Positions 45,372 through 58,800 of a stretch of DNA of 64,000 nucleotides are shown piece after piece. This DNA is from Henricia sp. BOLD:AAB3569 (taxonomy: Eukaryota; Echinodermata; Asteroidea; Spinulosida; Echinasteridae). The position numbers and the translations under genes were made by a program. Below the pieces are notes generated by a model. It ran no database searches. It had not been told where the DNA came from and saw nothing but the letters and a program-made list of their open reading frames with translations. The number at the start of each line of letters is the position of its first letter. Within the stretch, counting starts at the first letter, position 1. The stretch spans positions 1,285,001 to 1,349,000 of the forward strand of contig JBBELK010000666.1 in assembly GCA_037783545.1 (NCBI GenBank), written 5' to 3'.

Positions 45372-47219
45372 ATGGCCAGTCAGGCAGGCCCCTCGGGCGT
45401 CGCGGTGGGTCGGCCTGCCACGGTGGGTCGGCCAACCGTGACGCCTGTGGCTTTTAATTCTTGCCTGCTTGACGAGCCCTTTGTTGGCGTCACCAGGAAG
45501 AATGGCGTTTCGTTCTGTGTCGAAGACATTCCTACATACAAGATCTCAAGAAATGCATGTCCGATGTTCACATTCTTTCCGCTAGTAGGATTTCTAATGG
45601 CCGTATTGCTGTGTATCTGGGTTCCAGAGAGGAGGTGGCGGACGCCGTTTCCCAGGGTTTTACTCACGGTACCTTTCTGGAATTCAGACCACTTGTACAA
45701 CCCACCACTCGTCTCACTTTGTCTAACGTCTACCCCGAAATTCCCAACTACGTTCTTCTTCACAATATTTCAAGTTTTTGTAAGACTGTCTCCCCTATCA
45801 AGCCCATAGCCCTTGGATTTAGGGACCGGGAGCTATCCCACATCATGTCTTTTCGTCGTCATGTCCAAGTCCTTCTAAAACCCAACATAACCCTCCCCAA
45901 CCATATCAACTTCTCCCACTCTGGTGTCACATATCGAGTCTTCCTGTCCACGGAGTCGGTGCGATGTTTCAATTGTGGTGAGTTCGGTCACATCAGCCGC
46001 TCCTGCAAGAAGCCCCGCCCACCCTCCAACGACAAGAACGATGACAACGACAGTGATGACAGCGACGAACCACAGCAACCTTTCAACCCCCACCAGTCTT
46101 CGTCCATGGTAAGAACAAAAAGTCCGACCCCAAACACCCCCCTATAAGAAATCCAACCCTCCTGCCGCCCCGCCCTCTAAGACCGCTCCACCTACCGCAG
46201 GACCCTCCACGGCTACCCCATCTACAACAGGACCCCCAAAAACTGCCCCTCCCACTTCTAAGTCATACAGACCTCCTGTCGTCTACCCCAAACCCTGGCA
46301 GCGTGAATTCCAACGGGGGATTCCGCTGGGTCTGCGGCCCCTTCCGGCAAGTCGGTTGCGGCTTCGACCGCAATCGCAGTTTGGAGAAACCCAAGTCCCC
46401 TGCCCATGATAAACCCGTGTACATCTTTGGTACCCCCCTCCCCCCATCCCCTAACTAGACTGTTCACCGAGGCTGTGACCAAACGCAAACTTTCTCCACC
46501 CAAACCCCAAGATGATGGACCCCACCTGATCCCCCTCAAATCCCCACAGCCCCAACGAAAACAGAGAAAAAAAACTCAATCCCCCGAACCCACAACCCCA
46601 ACCCTCTCACAGGTTCTCGACGATGCTACCATGGGCGATGCTACACCAACACCAATGGACGCCACCGGCCAGTCTCTAACTCCTGCCACTGACCTCCCAC
46701 CTCCACCCACGCCTACTCCCCCGCCCCCTTTCAGTCCAAATCTACCGCCCCCACCCTCTCCCCTTCCCCCTCCCTCTCCCCTTCCCCCTCCCACTCCCCC
46801 GCCCCCTCCCCCTGCCCCGCCCCCTCCCACCCCCCCGTCCCTCCTCACTCCCCCCGTCCCTCCTCACTCCCACCCCCCTACCCTTCCAACCCCTACACCC
46901 GCGCCCCCTCCAACTCCCACCTCTAGCTCCGCTCCCAATGCCGCCACCACCACACCACTCTCCGCGGTTGGAACATCGGACACCGACTCCTCTATCTGGG
47001 ATGGTTCACAAGCCAGATAGCCCTTCCTGTCATTCCTGGTCACAAATGGTCGTTTTCCTGTCCAAGGTAAAGTCACAAAGGCACCCAAAATCAGTCGCCC
47101 TAGAGTTCACTCAGGATATTCCTGGTCTCTTTCGCCAGCTCAGGCCTCTAAGGAATAGCTACCTGGTCCCAAACAACTTGCAGCACAGGATCCGCAAGTT
47201 GGTGAAAAAACTCGAGTAA
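45372..47219 (+). pseudogene. LINE ORF1 (Tx1/L1-like, CCHC nucleic-acid-binding protein), frameshifted
   Basis: The frame opens MASQAGPSGVAVGRP and reads to about 45540, then continues one frame over as 'DVHILSASRISNGRIAVYL'. It then has 'PIALGFRDRELSHIMSFRR', typical of Tx1-like ORF1 proteins, and a zinc knuckle 'CFNCGEFGHISRSC' near 45965-46010. A long Pro/Ser/Thr-rich region follows with further frame changes (46148-47000). The conserved basic tail ('LQHRIRKLVKKLE') ends at 47219. ORF1 proteins bind the LINE RNA during retrotransposition. At least two frameshifts make this copy non-functional as read. ORF2 follows after about 50 bp. Confidence 0.8.
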
Positions 47220-47270
47220 TTTTTTCCCATCTCCAATGATGATCAGACTTATGCTCTTTTCCCCTTCATT

Positions 47271-49155
47271 ATGGCGCTCTCATTGATTACTCTTAATACT
47301 GGAGGTTGCGCTAATACTACCAAAAACGTTTCATTCCAAGAATATTGTTCCAAAATTTCACCCAAAACAGACATTATCCTACTGCAGGAAACGTACTCTC
47401 TGACTGACAAATGCCCGTGCTGTAGGGGTTGGCCCAATTATACGCCCCTCTGCGCTCCTGGGACCTCACCCGGCTCAGGAGTGACAATTTTACTGCGTAA
47501 CAATGTCAAAGTCGTTGCCTCCAGTGTTATTTTCGCTGGCCACTTAATCTTTGCTCAAGTTAAGCATAATGATGCCCTTTATAACATTTACAATTTCCTT
47601 GTTCCTCAAACCGACCACCTCGCTCTCACAATGTTTGAAAAATTCTATACACATTGTGGCCAGCTAAATGAGGGCGCTGTTTTCGTCGGAGGTGATTTTA
47701 ATTGTACCCTAGAACCCACACAAGACCGTGCGGATATGCCTACCGAGCACCGTCCCCGAATCGCATTGGCTCTCAAAAATATTATTACCAAAATAAATCT
47801 ATGTGATGTCTGGCGCAGACTCAATCCCACAACGAAACAATTCACCTGGATGAGAAAAAATCCTTTTAATCCCAACCGTCTTTCTCAAGCTAGACTGGAT
47901 CGTTTTTACATTCCTCCCGCTTTGTTATCTTCTTTTCGCACCTGTAAAATCTTTGCCTGCTCCCTGTCCGACCACTGTGCCTTATTACTCACTCTCAAAC
48001 CTCCATCCCCACAGCACAAAGGCAGTGCCTATTGGCACTTTAATAACTCACTCCTCGACGATCAAAATTACCGCGAAATAGTTCATCTTTTCTGGGCCCA
48101 ATGGCAAAGTGAAAAATCTCTATTTAATGATGTATGCAAGTGGTGGGACCTGGGAAAGGCTCAAATCAAAACCTTAACTCAAAATTACAGTTCTAAAATT
48201 GCGGGAAAAAAACGTTCAGCGTTCTCCCGCATAAACTCATATATTCAAGAACTTCAAACTGCGCCAGACATAGCACCAGAAACGCAACAGATTTTAAAGG
48301 AGCAACGAAATGAACTAAACCTTCTTCTTAAGAACCAAGCCAAGGGCGCCCTCGTCAGGTCTCGCTTCCAACATCTCAATGAAATAGATACTAGTTCTTC
48401 GTACTTTTTTAATCTCGAAAAATCACACTCTATTTCCAAAACTCTCTCTAGCATTCGCCTTCCGGATGGCACAGTTACAGAAAAACCAGATGAAATCAAA
48501 ACTCACTGTCGAAACTTCTATGAAAACCTCTACAGTCGCACTCCTGCTGACGAGAGCGCCCTCAAGCCTCTTTTGTTTAATTTATCGTTTTTGGATCCTC
48601 AGGACGCTGAGGACCTTGACGCTCCTCTGCGCCCTGAGGAATTAGATTGTGCCGTCAAGCAGCTTGGTAAAAATAAAACGCCCGGTTTTGACGGCCTTAC
48701 CTCTGATTTTTTTTGTTTATTTCTGGCCTCTTCTCAAGGACGATTTTCTTGATGTTCTTAATTTTGCGATGAATTCTGGTTCCCTCCCTCGCTCCTTTCT
48801 TAAAGCAGTTATCACTCTTATTCCTAAGAATGGAGACCTTGCTGATATTTCTAACTGGCGCCCTGTTTCTCTACTCAATACCGACTATACAATTTTTGCC
48901 AAGCTGCTTGCTAACAGATTGAAACAATATATTAGTAGTATTATAGAAGAAGACCAATCCTATTGCGTGCCAGGTCGCACCATATATGATAATCTTAATT
49001 TGATACGTGATGTTATTAATTACTGTAATATTAATGATTTACCTCTCGGCGTGGTCAACCTTGATCAACGCAAAGCTTTTGACAATGTTGACCACGCCTA
49101 CCTATCCAATACAATGAGAGCCATGGAGTTCGGGAACAATAATGAACGACAATGA
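47271..49155 (+). pseudogene. LINE ORF2 (APE endonuclease and partial reverse transcriptase), 3'-truncated
   Basis: Residues 1-240 form an apurinic-type endonuclease: N9 in 'LNTGG', E40 in 'LLQET', D142/N144 in 'GGDFN', 'RLDRF' at 208-212 and 'SDHC' at 233-236. A linker leads to the reverse transcriptase start ('NKTPGFDGL'). A run of eight T at 48707-48714 shifts the frame. The next frame continues with 'ITLIPKNGD', 'NWRPVSLLNTDYTIFAKLL' and 'LDQRKAFDNVDHAYL' and ends soon after 'AMEFG'. The YADD box and the C-terminal part are absent. Enzymatic motifs of the endonuclease are intact, but the element cannot make a full product. It belongs to the L1/Tx1 group by motif pattern. Confidence 0.85.
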
Positions 49156-49702
49156 TGAGTATGGCTTAAATAAAGTACAAACAAGCGTATAAACCCTTAC
49201 ACGATTAGGGGTCGAGCTATTTACGCATTTACCCCAGGCTGAAATAATGTGCAATTAAACCGCGTTTGGGGCTTGTTTCTCAACAATTTTGTCATTTTGT
49301 TTTGATCTGTGTAAATTTGTTTTGTATATTTTACAAAATTGCATCGCAAAAAACGCCACTGTGAGGGGCAAATGTCTTGAAGACGAGTTTTGATTTTGTT
49401 CATCGCGTATATCCAGTTCGATAGAAAACGCTGTGAGAGATTCCTGCCTTTCAGGTACAACAGTATTGTGCATATTGCAATATCAGCGTTGGTTGATTGA
49501 CAAAGTAAAAACAGCTGCAGAACAAACTTGCAACTTCACAAACAAAATGAAATGCCGACAAACAACCTACGTGTAACTCAACAGTCCACCTGCCAATCCT
49601 TGATAAAAGGAAAGATCCTAAACAAATGCTGAATCGTTTATTCTGAAGGACCCTTGCCATTCCAATTTGCACCAGTGAAACAGCATTATTGCTTGGCACA
49701 AG
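49156..49702. other. Intergenic after the LINE break; no gene recognised
   Basis: This is where the missing 3' part of the LINE should be. No reverse-transcriptase sequence, 3' tail repeat or target duplication is visible. Only short accidental frames occur. Confidence 0.5.
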
Positions 49703-50071
49703 CATCTTCCTGTCGCAAGGCTATTGCTCCACACACACCGAGTTCCACAAAACCCTTTTTAACGGCGACCACACACACGGTGATGTTGATGTTTGGCGGC
49801 TTAAAAATACGGCAAACAGTGCGATTCCAAGTAAAAAAGTAATGCATCAGGACATCCTGGACGTCGACAAGTACACAACTGCCAAAATTACTAAAGAATT
49901 ATAAGGGATGGCAAAGATTAGATAGGATATGCGAAACCTGGCGACAAAACTTGAAAAAGTTAGCCACTCTTTTTCAAGTTTTGCTGCGCATGCGCAAACC
50001 GTGACATAGCCCCTTTAAGCAAGGGTTTTGTGGAACTCGATGTGGAGCAATAGCCTTGCGACGGGAAGATG
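49703..50071. mobile_element. 369-bp TIR element
   Basis: The terminal inverted repeats of about 50 bp start 'catcttcctgtcgcaaggct' and end with the inverse; they also include 'ttccacaaaaccctt'. A short internal hairpin 'aacttgaaaaag'...'ctttttcaagtt' lies near 49950-49980. It is non-coding. Confidence 0.85.
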
Positions 50072-50532
50072 GGCGCAAGTTGCTCTTGAGTTTTGTGAGG
50101 TCACAATGAAGTGTTCGTGTTGGTAGCAAACAATCAAAAGATTTATAAATTAAAACAAAAATCAAAAGATATTTCAAAACCAGTTTTCTCGAAAACAAAA
50201 ACACCTTGTTATCCCATCATAACTTCAGCACAAGGTATTATATTGTGACAAAATTTGGTATCAATGGAAACATCGTGTTTTTTAATATTTTGTATGTATC
50301 TTAATGTATAGGTGTCGGTGTGGGGCATTCCTCATCTCGCCAATGTCCAACTTGCTGGAGTCACATCCTCCAAATGATTCGACTCTACTCGAGTCACAAT
50401 GTTCACTGACTCCTTAAAACACTGCAAAGATCACCGCAATTTCTCGAAGACAAAATAATTATTTAAACAATGAAATGCTCGGGAAAAAATTAAAAACCAA
50501 TTTAATGTGTGTCGTGGGAAAGTTAAGATGTT
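50072..50532. other. Intergenic; nothing recognised
   Basis: AT-rich with no TIR, splice-framed exon or tandem repeat. Confidence 0.5.
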
Positions 50533-51101
50533 AAACATCTTGTAGTGCGTGGGCCTAGCAAGGCCTACGTGGACTTAGTTTTACAGACAGCTAGATACAG
50601 TGGCAAGCAGGTGGTAGACTATAATTATCGTTTGTCGGCAAGTTTTACTCAAAATGTTTTGTTCTCCAGTCATTTGCACATTGCCTTTCTTTCAGTGTGT
50701 TGATCGTAATCGAAGGTTTGTAATAAGGTGATAATCCCACAAGCGCGAGTTTTTGCGCCAATGAGAGACATAATACAGAATGACGTCATTGTTTGTTTTC
50801 AAGCGCATTAATTATTGCTGTGGTTCTACAAACCGCCTACTTCCCCAGGACTCCCATCGAAATACACACATGTAAGCAACGTGTACACTCATTTAGCAGT
50901 GCTTTTCCCGCTTCAACCACTGCTAAACTTCGCCACGTATCCTGCAAAGCACGTGGGTGTGACGTCACCCAACATCTTGTAGCGCGTGGGCCTAGCAAGG
51001 CCTACGTGGACTTAGTTTTACAGACAGCTAGATGCGGCAGCAAACAGGTGGTACTATAATTATCGTTTGTCGGCAAGTTTTACTCAACTTGTTTTGTTCT
51101 C
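50533..51101. repeat. ~135-bp direct repeats flanking ~300 bp
   Basis: Copies at 50533-50667 and 50971-51101 share 'gcgtgggcctagcaaggcct' and 'attatcgtttgtcggcaagt'. They could be termini of a very small LTR-type element or a simple duplication. No primer-binding site is evident and no flanking target duplication was found. Confidence 0.6.
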
Positions 51102-51508
51102 GGAGCCTTGTTGAACCCCAGTCTATCTGCTTGATGTGACCTAAGCGATGTTTAGGGCAAGGATCATAAAAACGTTACCTTAGCTGTAGTCTCCTGCTCA
51201 GCAACATTTTAGTCAAATGTCTTGGGCCACTTTCCTTTTTGCTTTTGTCGTACAACTTACAAGAAAAAGTAAAAATGAAAAGTCCACCCGGACAGCAGAA
51301 CTCATATAACGCATGTCCAATACAAATAAATCCTGTTTGCACCCGAAAAGGATTTGTATAATAATAATGGTGGAATCTTATATAGCGCACATGCCTAATA
51401 AACAGGGTATACTCATTACCATTATTACCACTGCCATCAGGAATCACCAGAACATTTTGCTTTAACTATAAGCCGGCAGTCTGGCCATGGCGCACAGTCC
51501 AGTACTTA

Positions 51509-52280
51509 CAGTCGTGTCCAAGACCTTACATACACTAATTGCGTAGAAAACAGTCGACTTTTATTTAGACATCGTTTCTCCTGAATAATCATCGTTTTTT
51601 TTCTTTTAATTTCTTTAATAATTGCAGTCATTCCCCTTTTATCTACCAGAGATTTGTGCAACCTTTTCCATTTGGATAGTTTTATTCACAATTCCACTTA
51701 TGATCTTACAAAAGTAGTGGCTCAAAGGTTTACATACAGCACACTCTAATAATGTCTATAACAAGGTTTGCATTGTCTTTAACCTTTATAACTTCAGTCA
51801 GTATTGAGGAATAACCATCAATCAGCTTCTTACAATACTCTAAAGGGATCTTAACCCCTTCTTCCTGACAGTTTTAGTAAAGTTTAGTCAAGTGGGTTTC
51901 CTCGTGTGGACTCCTTTTTTCAATTCCATCCACAAATTCTCTATTAGATTTAAGTCCGGGCTTTGAGCTGGCCATTCTAAAATATCCATTTGTTCTGCTG
52001 AAGTCATCCAGCAACCAACTTTGAAGTAGGCCTACGCTTCGGGTTGTTGTCATGTTGGGAGGTCCAGTGACGCCCGAGGTTCAGCTTTCGAGCGGACTGC
52101 TTCAGGTTCCAGGTGGAAATGTGAATAAAGTTATCCCAATCTCTGGTAGATAACAGAATGGAACATTTGAAATTATTAAAGAAATGGAGAAAAAAAATGA
52201 TGATTCTTCAGGAGAAAAGATGTCTAAATAAAAGTCAACTGTTTTCTACGCAGGTGTATGTAAACTTTTCGGCACAGCTG
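51509..52280 (-). pseudogene. Tc1-like transposon remnant with decayed transposase
   Basis: The TIRs of roughly 180 bp are 'cagtcgtgtccaagacctta' on the left and the inverse of 'cagctgtgccgaaaagttta' on the right, both continuing 'catacac' and 'gcgtagaaaacag'. TA precedes the left end. On the minus strand the C-terminal part of a Tc1 transposase is readable. 'HWTSQHDNNPK' (52038-52065) holds the second catalytic Asp, and '[16 protein letters not shown]' (about 51925-51975) holds the catalytic Glu. Stops and frame changes separate these blocks, and the N-terminal DNA-binding part is deleted. Long TIRs fit the IR/DR type. The element is inactive. Confidence 0.85.
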
Positions 52281-52734
52281 AAGATTGTGGCATTCCCCTA
52301 ACAGCTCCCCGAATATCGCCTGGGTTAACGAGGCAATGGAGATTAAGTGTCTTGCCCACGGACACAAACACGTTGCCACAAGTGGGTTTCGAATCGATAA
52401 CGAGCACGACTCTCGAATTTTTTCAAAAGCAACTTTACAGATTGAAAAGAAAAGAAAGTTTTGAAGGGGACGTTATTGTTTACACATCTGGAAGACGCGT
52501 TTGTCTTCCCAAAAGCAACTTCCTTCCCCAAAGTTGAAACTAAAGCAATTAGCACATGGTGCTACATTGTTGAGTTAAAGGCGTGAGGTAGCACCGATAA
52601 GGCATGGGAAAATAACAGGTTGGTAATGGAGACAAGAATTGTTTGCAGAAAGTAAAGGGCCTATTTTAGAATCTGTCATCCAAATAAGAGTGACTGGAGA
52701 ATGGTATAACTGACGTTTGGCTTGCTCTCTAGGA
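52281..52734. other. 5' flank of the lectin gene; no gene recognised
   Basis: Contains 'agcgttgccac'-like and other unassigned sequence. Short frames at 52343-52555 lack any domain. It is likely upstream regulatory DNA of the gene starting at 52815. Confidence 0.4.
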
Positions 52735-52746
52735 ATGCATAAAGAT
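52735..52746 (+). promoter_or_regulatory. Possible TATA-like element of the lectin gene
   Basis: 'atgcataaagat' lies about 75 bp upstream of the start codon. A start site about 30 bp further on would give a short 5' leader of roughly 45 bases. Single weak motif; no other core element is clear. Confidence 0.3.
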
Positions 52747-52814
52747 CACCGCGGTGAGTGGTGCTTTACCATTTGAGCATTCTACCCAGACAGATCAACA
52801 CTAACTACACAACA

Positions 52815-55800
52815 ATGGCAATGCTTGGCCTTCTCTTGTGCGTGCTCGCTATCGGTAAGTTGGGCCTTTATTTCTGTTTTTCTTGCAGCCTTGGATGTTT
52901 TCCAAGTCGTAATTAACAACCAAATTTGACCCAAAAATCACTTTACGGTATAACTTAATCATGAGTGCAACGCTTCCCACTTGTACCGACGTCCCGTGGT
53001 ATATTGGTTGCTTACGTCGTGTTTTATCTGCTGTTTTCGTCTGTAAAATAGAAAAAAATAAAGTTTTTCTGTAAGAATTACTTTCTTTCAAGCGAGTTTG
53101 CATTGGGAATGCTGATATTTATATTTATCTTGATGACATTTTGGCCAGATTCGGTTTATATTTCAGACAAAATTACAGATGCATAATCTGTTTTTAGCGC
53201 TAAAAGAGGGTCCAGTCGTATTCCCTTAATCAGTTTTATGAACGACACACTGCAAGATACCAGTTCTATATAGCGAAATTCACACTTCATGTGCCAAATC
53301 GCCAAAGTAGGTCCGCTGACATTCACATCTTAAGCGGGCCTCCCACTGTGCGATTTTGGCCACGAATTTCCTACGAATTGATACGATTTGGTAAGATTAC
53401 CAGAGACTGTCTATAGACTCTACACACAATCGTACCAAATCGTATCCAATCGTAGGAGGTTCGTGGCAAAAATCACACAGTGGGAGGCCCGCTTTAAGCG
53501 GGCCTCCCACTATGCGATTTTGACAACGAATTAGATATGATTAGCTACGAATTGGTACGATAACCAGAGACTGTCATAGACTCTACACACAATCGTAGCA
53601 AATCGTAACCAATCGTACCTAATTCGTGGCAAAAATCGCACAGTGGGAGGCCCGCTTTCCACATCCCACAAAGCCCTGATGATGTGACCAGACAAGGCTT
53701 TGTCTCGAGAATTTCATCCATTTACAACCGGATTCATGGGATGTGTGATGTGTTTGGGGCGACGTCAGTAAAGTCTTTTTGAAGAGAGGTCTGTAAATTT
53801 CTCAGCACCATGCAACACTTCATTTTTCGGCGCTCTTTTAACTCCATTTAATTTAGTTTAAATAAATAAAAAGAAATTAAATAAATATGGCTACATCTTT
53901 GAATTGCTGTATTTTTTAAAAGCAAATATAAATTAATTGAAAGTTGTAAGCGATCTTTTCCAAAACGCGGCAGGTCTGACAACCCCGCTTGAATCTGTAT
54001 GCATGCTTGCCCACTGCCCAAAATATTGGTTGTTTTAATTGTTTTATTCTGTTTGTTTTTTAGGAGCCATCGTCGACGATACGGCAGCCTTACGTAAGTC
54101 CTTTTCTAATGGTATACATGTATACTACATAGGGCCTACAGCTGTTGGAACGGTACAAAATGCATGTATAGATATCATCCTTAAATCCATCATCGCATAA
54201 CAATACTCACAATAAGTTATGGATATAGAGCCTTTGCACGGCGGCCATGACAGGGGGCAGTCACATTGTCACCACGTGTCATGCATGAGTAGGTACACAT
54301 GTGGTTTGATTGTTACATCGTTTAAATAAGAAAACCTGACCCCTGTCATGGCCGCAGGTGCAGAAGCTCTATTGGTAGGCCTCTGTTGTAGGATGTAGTT
54401 TAATTCTGGATTTTATTTTTCAAACACTGTTTCCACCTCCTGTGACTCTTTATGAATACAAATACAGATATATTTAAAAACACAATTATTACCAACACAA
54501 ATTGCATATTTATTATCAACAAAAATTGCATGATTAGAAATTGACAATTTCAGTGACGGGTATTGCCACCGTTGGCGTTACTGTTTGGCAGCGACGCATC
54601 GTTCGCCTTATTAGCTGCATGATATTGTTCTGCATTAAAAACACTTGGGCCTATAGTCATTCCAGGAAGTGTATTCCACTCCTCCACAAGCGCTACACGC
54701 AGTTGTGGAGAAATGGATGGTTTGGGGGTGGATAGTCGATAATTGTCCCGGAGGTAGTTGACACGTTAGATCCCGAAACAAATGCAGAGGGAACTATTTT
54801 GTCAACTTCCAATAGCGAGGGGAGCTAATAAACCATGGCTGAAACTTCTGCAGCCATCTTTTCATTCAAATCATGTGGTATTTGGTTCTTGATTATTGAC
54901 TGAACATACAAGACAGTTGTGACATGTTTCCCGAAAAGTACATGTAGAAAATCATCTCCGTCCAGACGGTGCACGGGGTGATGAGGCAGGGATGATAAAG
55001 CAGACAGTATAGAGACATGAAACATACGAGACATGATGTTAGCTATGCATTAACAGGAATGATGTCCATCCAGGGGCGGATCCAGAATTTTTCCAGGAGG
55101 GGGTTTTGCCACCAGGGAGGGGTTTTGCCCATCAGATTTTTATATCAGCTTGTTTCGGACAGGCGGACACGCAAAAAATGCATTACATTATATTTGTTGG
55201 TGTCGGAGCAGGGGGGGAGGGGGGGGGGGGGGGGGGGGATTTTGACCCCCAAAAACCCCCCTCTGGATCCGCGCCTGCCATCGAGGGCACAGAACCTAGG
55301 TTGCCAAATAAGACGTCGTTTGAGAGTTTTACCGTGGCCGAGTGGTTTGGGTCACTGACTCGCAATCATAGGTGAAAACTTGGGGTTGCGGGTTCAAACC
55401 TGCCCCCGGCTGCGTTACCTGTGCCCTTGAGCAAGGCACCCAACCACACTTGTTCCATCCTTTGGAAGGGATGTAAAGCCGTTGGGCCAGTGTGCTAGGT
55501 AACGGTAACGCACTTTAAAGATCCCAGAGCATTCTTTCGTGAAGAGCAAGGGGATTCCCCAGTGTCTCTGGCCGATTCTAATTTCTAATTCTTCATGGGT
55601 TTCCTCACGCTTGCAAGTGACAGTGCGATGGGCACTAATGAGGAATTTTTGGTACGAATACCAGAAATAAATAGATAAAGAAATAAAAATAATACAATAA
55701 TGTGTATATAGACTCCTATAAATGTTGTTATTTCTGTCAATGTGTTCAGTCATCCATGGGAGTGACAAAATAAACCTAATAGGCTACATGTACTATTGGA

Positions 55801-58800
55801 TTGAGTGGATTACAACCTTTCCAAAGATATGTCTTTTTTTATTCTGAAATGTTCAGCACTATCGCCATAATTAAAAGTAATACCGACCACCTGTGTACAG
55901 AATTTAGTGATGTTGCATCCTTGTCAATAATTGTTTATGGTCCTCGTGAAAAAGGATCATCAAAATGTCCCGTAATTAACTACAAAATAAGCTTAAAATT
56001 AATATAAATGGTCAATAGTCGAGTTATACGCTTTACCAGCCGTTCACTATCGCGCGAGACTCACGATTTTGTCGCGAACCATTCGCTCTTCATTTGGCAG
56101 CTTTCTGTTTGCTTTGGATATCTCTCATTTTCTGTTAAAATGTTTATGTTCAAATCTTCAGAGTTATGTCTAACTTTGTTTTTTATAACCTGAATAAAAT
56201 AATACAGTAGTCTCCTTTGTCAAATATTCTAAAATATTTTGGGGTAAAATAGAGCTGAATTTTATGCAGTACTGCAGTACATGTAATAAACTCCCAGAAT
56301 TAACTATAAATTACGGCTATACGGCTAGAAAAAAAACTAACTCCAAGGACACGTGATTTATCCGAACCAGAAATCTGGTTCGAATAAATCACGTGACCTT
56401 GATTTAAAAAAAAAAGGTTTAAGAACAGCCAAATTTGGTGGTTTCTTTTAAGGCTTTATTTGGTGGTTTTTTTAATTTGGTGGTTTTATCTTCAGTCTAT
56501 TTCGGAAAGACTTTCATAATCATGTATGGGTCTATTTCGAGCCCAAAATAGCCCAACAAAGCCGGTATGTCCCTTTAATACCTTTTAAGCCCCGGTCACA
56601 ACGAACCCACGACACGACATAAAATTTGGGCAAATCGTGGGTCATCGGGGGTCGTCGCAAAACAGTCCTACGACATTTAGAGCATCCTGGCATCGACTTG
56701 CCGTCGTGAGGCAAAATTGGACATGCACCTTTTTTACTCGACGATTTTTTGTTGTATCTATATCTTGTGGCTGTCGTGAGTCTGTCCTACGACAGTCTTG
56801 TGACAGTCTTGCGTTATATAGTCGGGAGACGGACGCGCGAGCGTCCCACGAATGCCACGACTGTTGGGCGACAGTCTTGCGACAGTCGCACGATTGTCGC
56901 ACGCGCATCCCACGAGTGAACCACGACCTGATCAAGTGAAAAACAGCCCCCGACAATGCCCGACGACTCACGATGGTCCCACGACTGTCGCACGACTGAC
57001 TTGCGACACACCCACGACATATCTTGTTTTCTGTCGCGTCCCCATCGCCAAACCATCTTTAATGTGTCGTAGCCCTTGTGACCACTTGAAATAGATTTCG
57101 GGCATGCATGTTGCAAGATCTGGCCACGACAAATATTGTATGGGTCTACCACGACAACATTTCGTACGATCCGTTGTGCCCGGGGCTTTAGGGACACTCT
57201 GTACAGTGACCATCTGTCTTAGTTGGTTCCGAATGGATTGTGTATATAGTGCTATATAACACAACTTTGTAACGTGACCACCTGCTTATAATGACCACCT
57301 TCCTGACCATTCTAAAGGGCTAACCACGCAGGATGCGTATGCATAAATTTATATATTTCTATATTTCTAAAACAACCATTTTAGAGGAAAAGGTGTGGGT
57401 GTACATACGGGTTGGTATAGAGCTTCTGCACCGGCGGCCATGACAGGGGGCAGGTTTAAATGATGTAACAAAAGAACCATAAAGCACCTACTCATGCATG
57501 ACACATGGTAACAATGTAATTTCTCCATGTCATGACCGCCGTGCAAAGGCTCTATTGCCCAACTTGACACACAAACAGTTAATGTGAAATAACCCAGGGG
57601 CGTAGGCTGGGGTGTCGCCAACAACAGAGGAATTCAGTCTTTCAATAAAAAGTTTTCCCGTGCGTGATGTAATTCGTTCACAAAAATCTCCATTGGTGTT
57701 CAGCCCCAACCGCAGCCCGATAACCCAACTTGGTGATCTCAGCTTTAGGGGGTGACGGCGTGTTATTTTTACACCGCAGCGAGGGGTACACTCAAATTCT
57801 TCAACCCAAACAGAGTACAAGTTTCCAATGACTGATACTTCTCAAGTGACAATCTTGGAAATAGTCAAAACTCTTACTCTCACTATTAGAGAAAAAAGAA
57901 GAAACCAAAAATTTCGAAAACCCCAAACAACACTGAGATTTGAACCGGGGACCTTACGATTGCAAGTCGAGCTCTATTCTAACCAGACTACGAAGCTTGT
58001 TGCAAACCGATCGCATTTAAAACCCAAAATTCCTTTAAAATAACCAACCCTAAACCCTAACCTATTATATAGTCTCCTCTCAAGACGTTAAAAAGGTACA
58101 AAACCCCTCGTTTTCCCCTCGCAGTGGTGTAAAACAAAATACGCGTGCGGGCTTTACAAGGTACTGTCGGTACATGCATACATACTGCGTAATTAATTGA
58201 ACGCCGCAACCCTGGTTTAGGTTTTATTAAACAAAAGGAAAACCACTTTTCTTCTATATTTGTGTGTGCTTTGCGTGCAAAATATTAAACTCTGTCGGTT
58301 ACCGATATCATTTTGCTATCTTCTTTTTTTCATTTTGTTAATTTGATATTGTATGTATTAATTACTTTTAGACGACAGTATTTGGTTGTGAAATAGACCA
58401 TGTGGTCTATTTTAACATTCTCACCCCGTGTAATAGAAATGCCATACTAAATATAATACTATATATAGTATTTATAAATGTCAAAGACGAGTGTCAATTG
58501 CTATAAATGTTAAAGACATGCATTGGAAATTGACAAAAAACACACTTGATGTGAAATAACATGACATTACGACTATACAAATAAGACATAAATGGAGTGT
58601 AAATTGTGAGATGAGCTCTAATTATGTGTGCGTTGTGTATTTTAGGATGCGAAGCCAGCGGACGGTTAACTGCTGAAGACTGGATCCTTGCCGGCGACAA
58701 ATGCTACTATTATAATAATCCAACGCGGTCACATATCTTTGACCATCTGTGGTATGTGGAGGCCGTGTACATTTGTAGAGACGTCGGTGCTCAGGTGCTC

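Noticed and set aside
45380-45763. 127-codon minus-strand frame
   Set aside because: It is the antisense shadow of the LINE ORF1.
46406-47020. Separate proline-rich gene
   Set aside because: It is the frameshifted, low-complexity part of LINE ORF1 between the zinc knuckle and the conserved tail.
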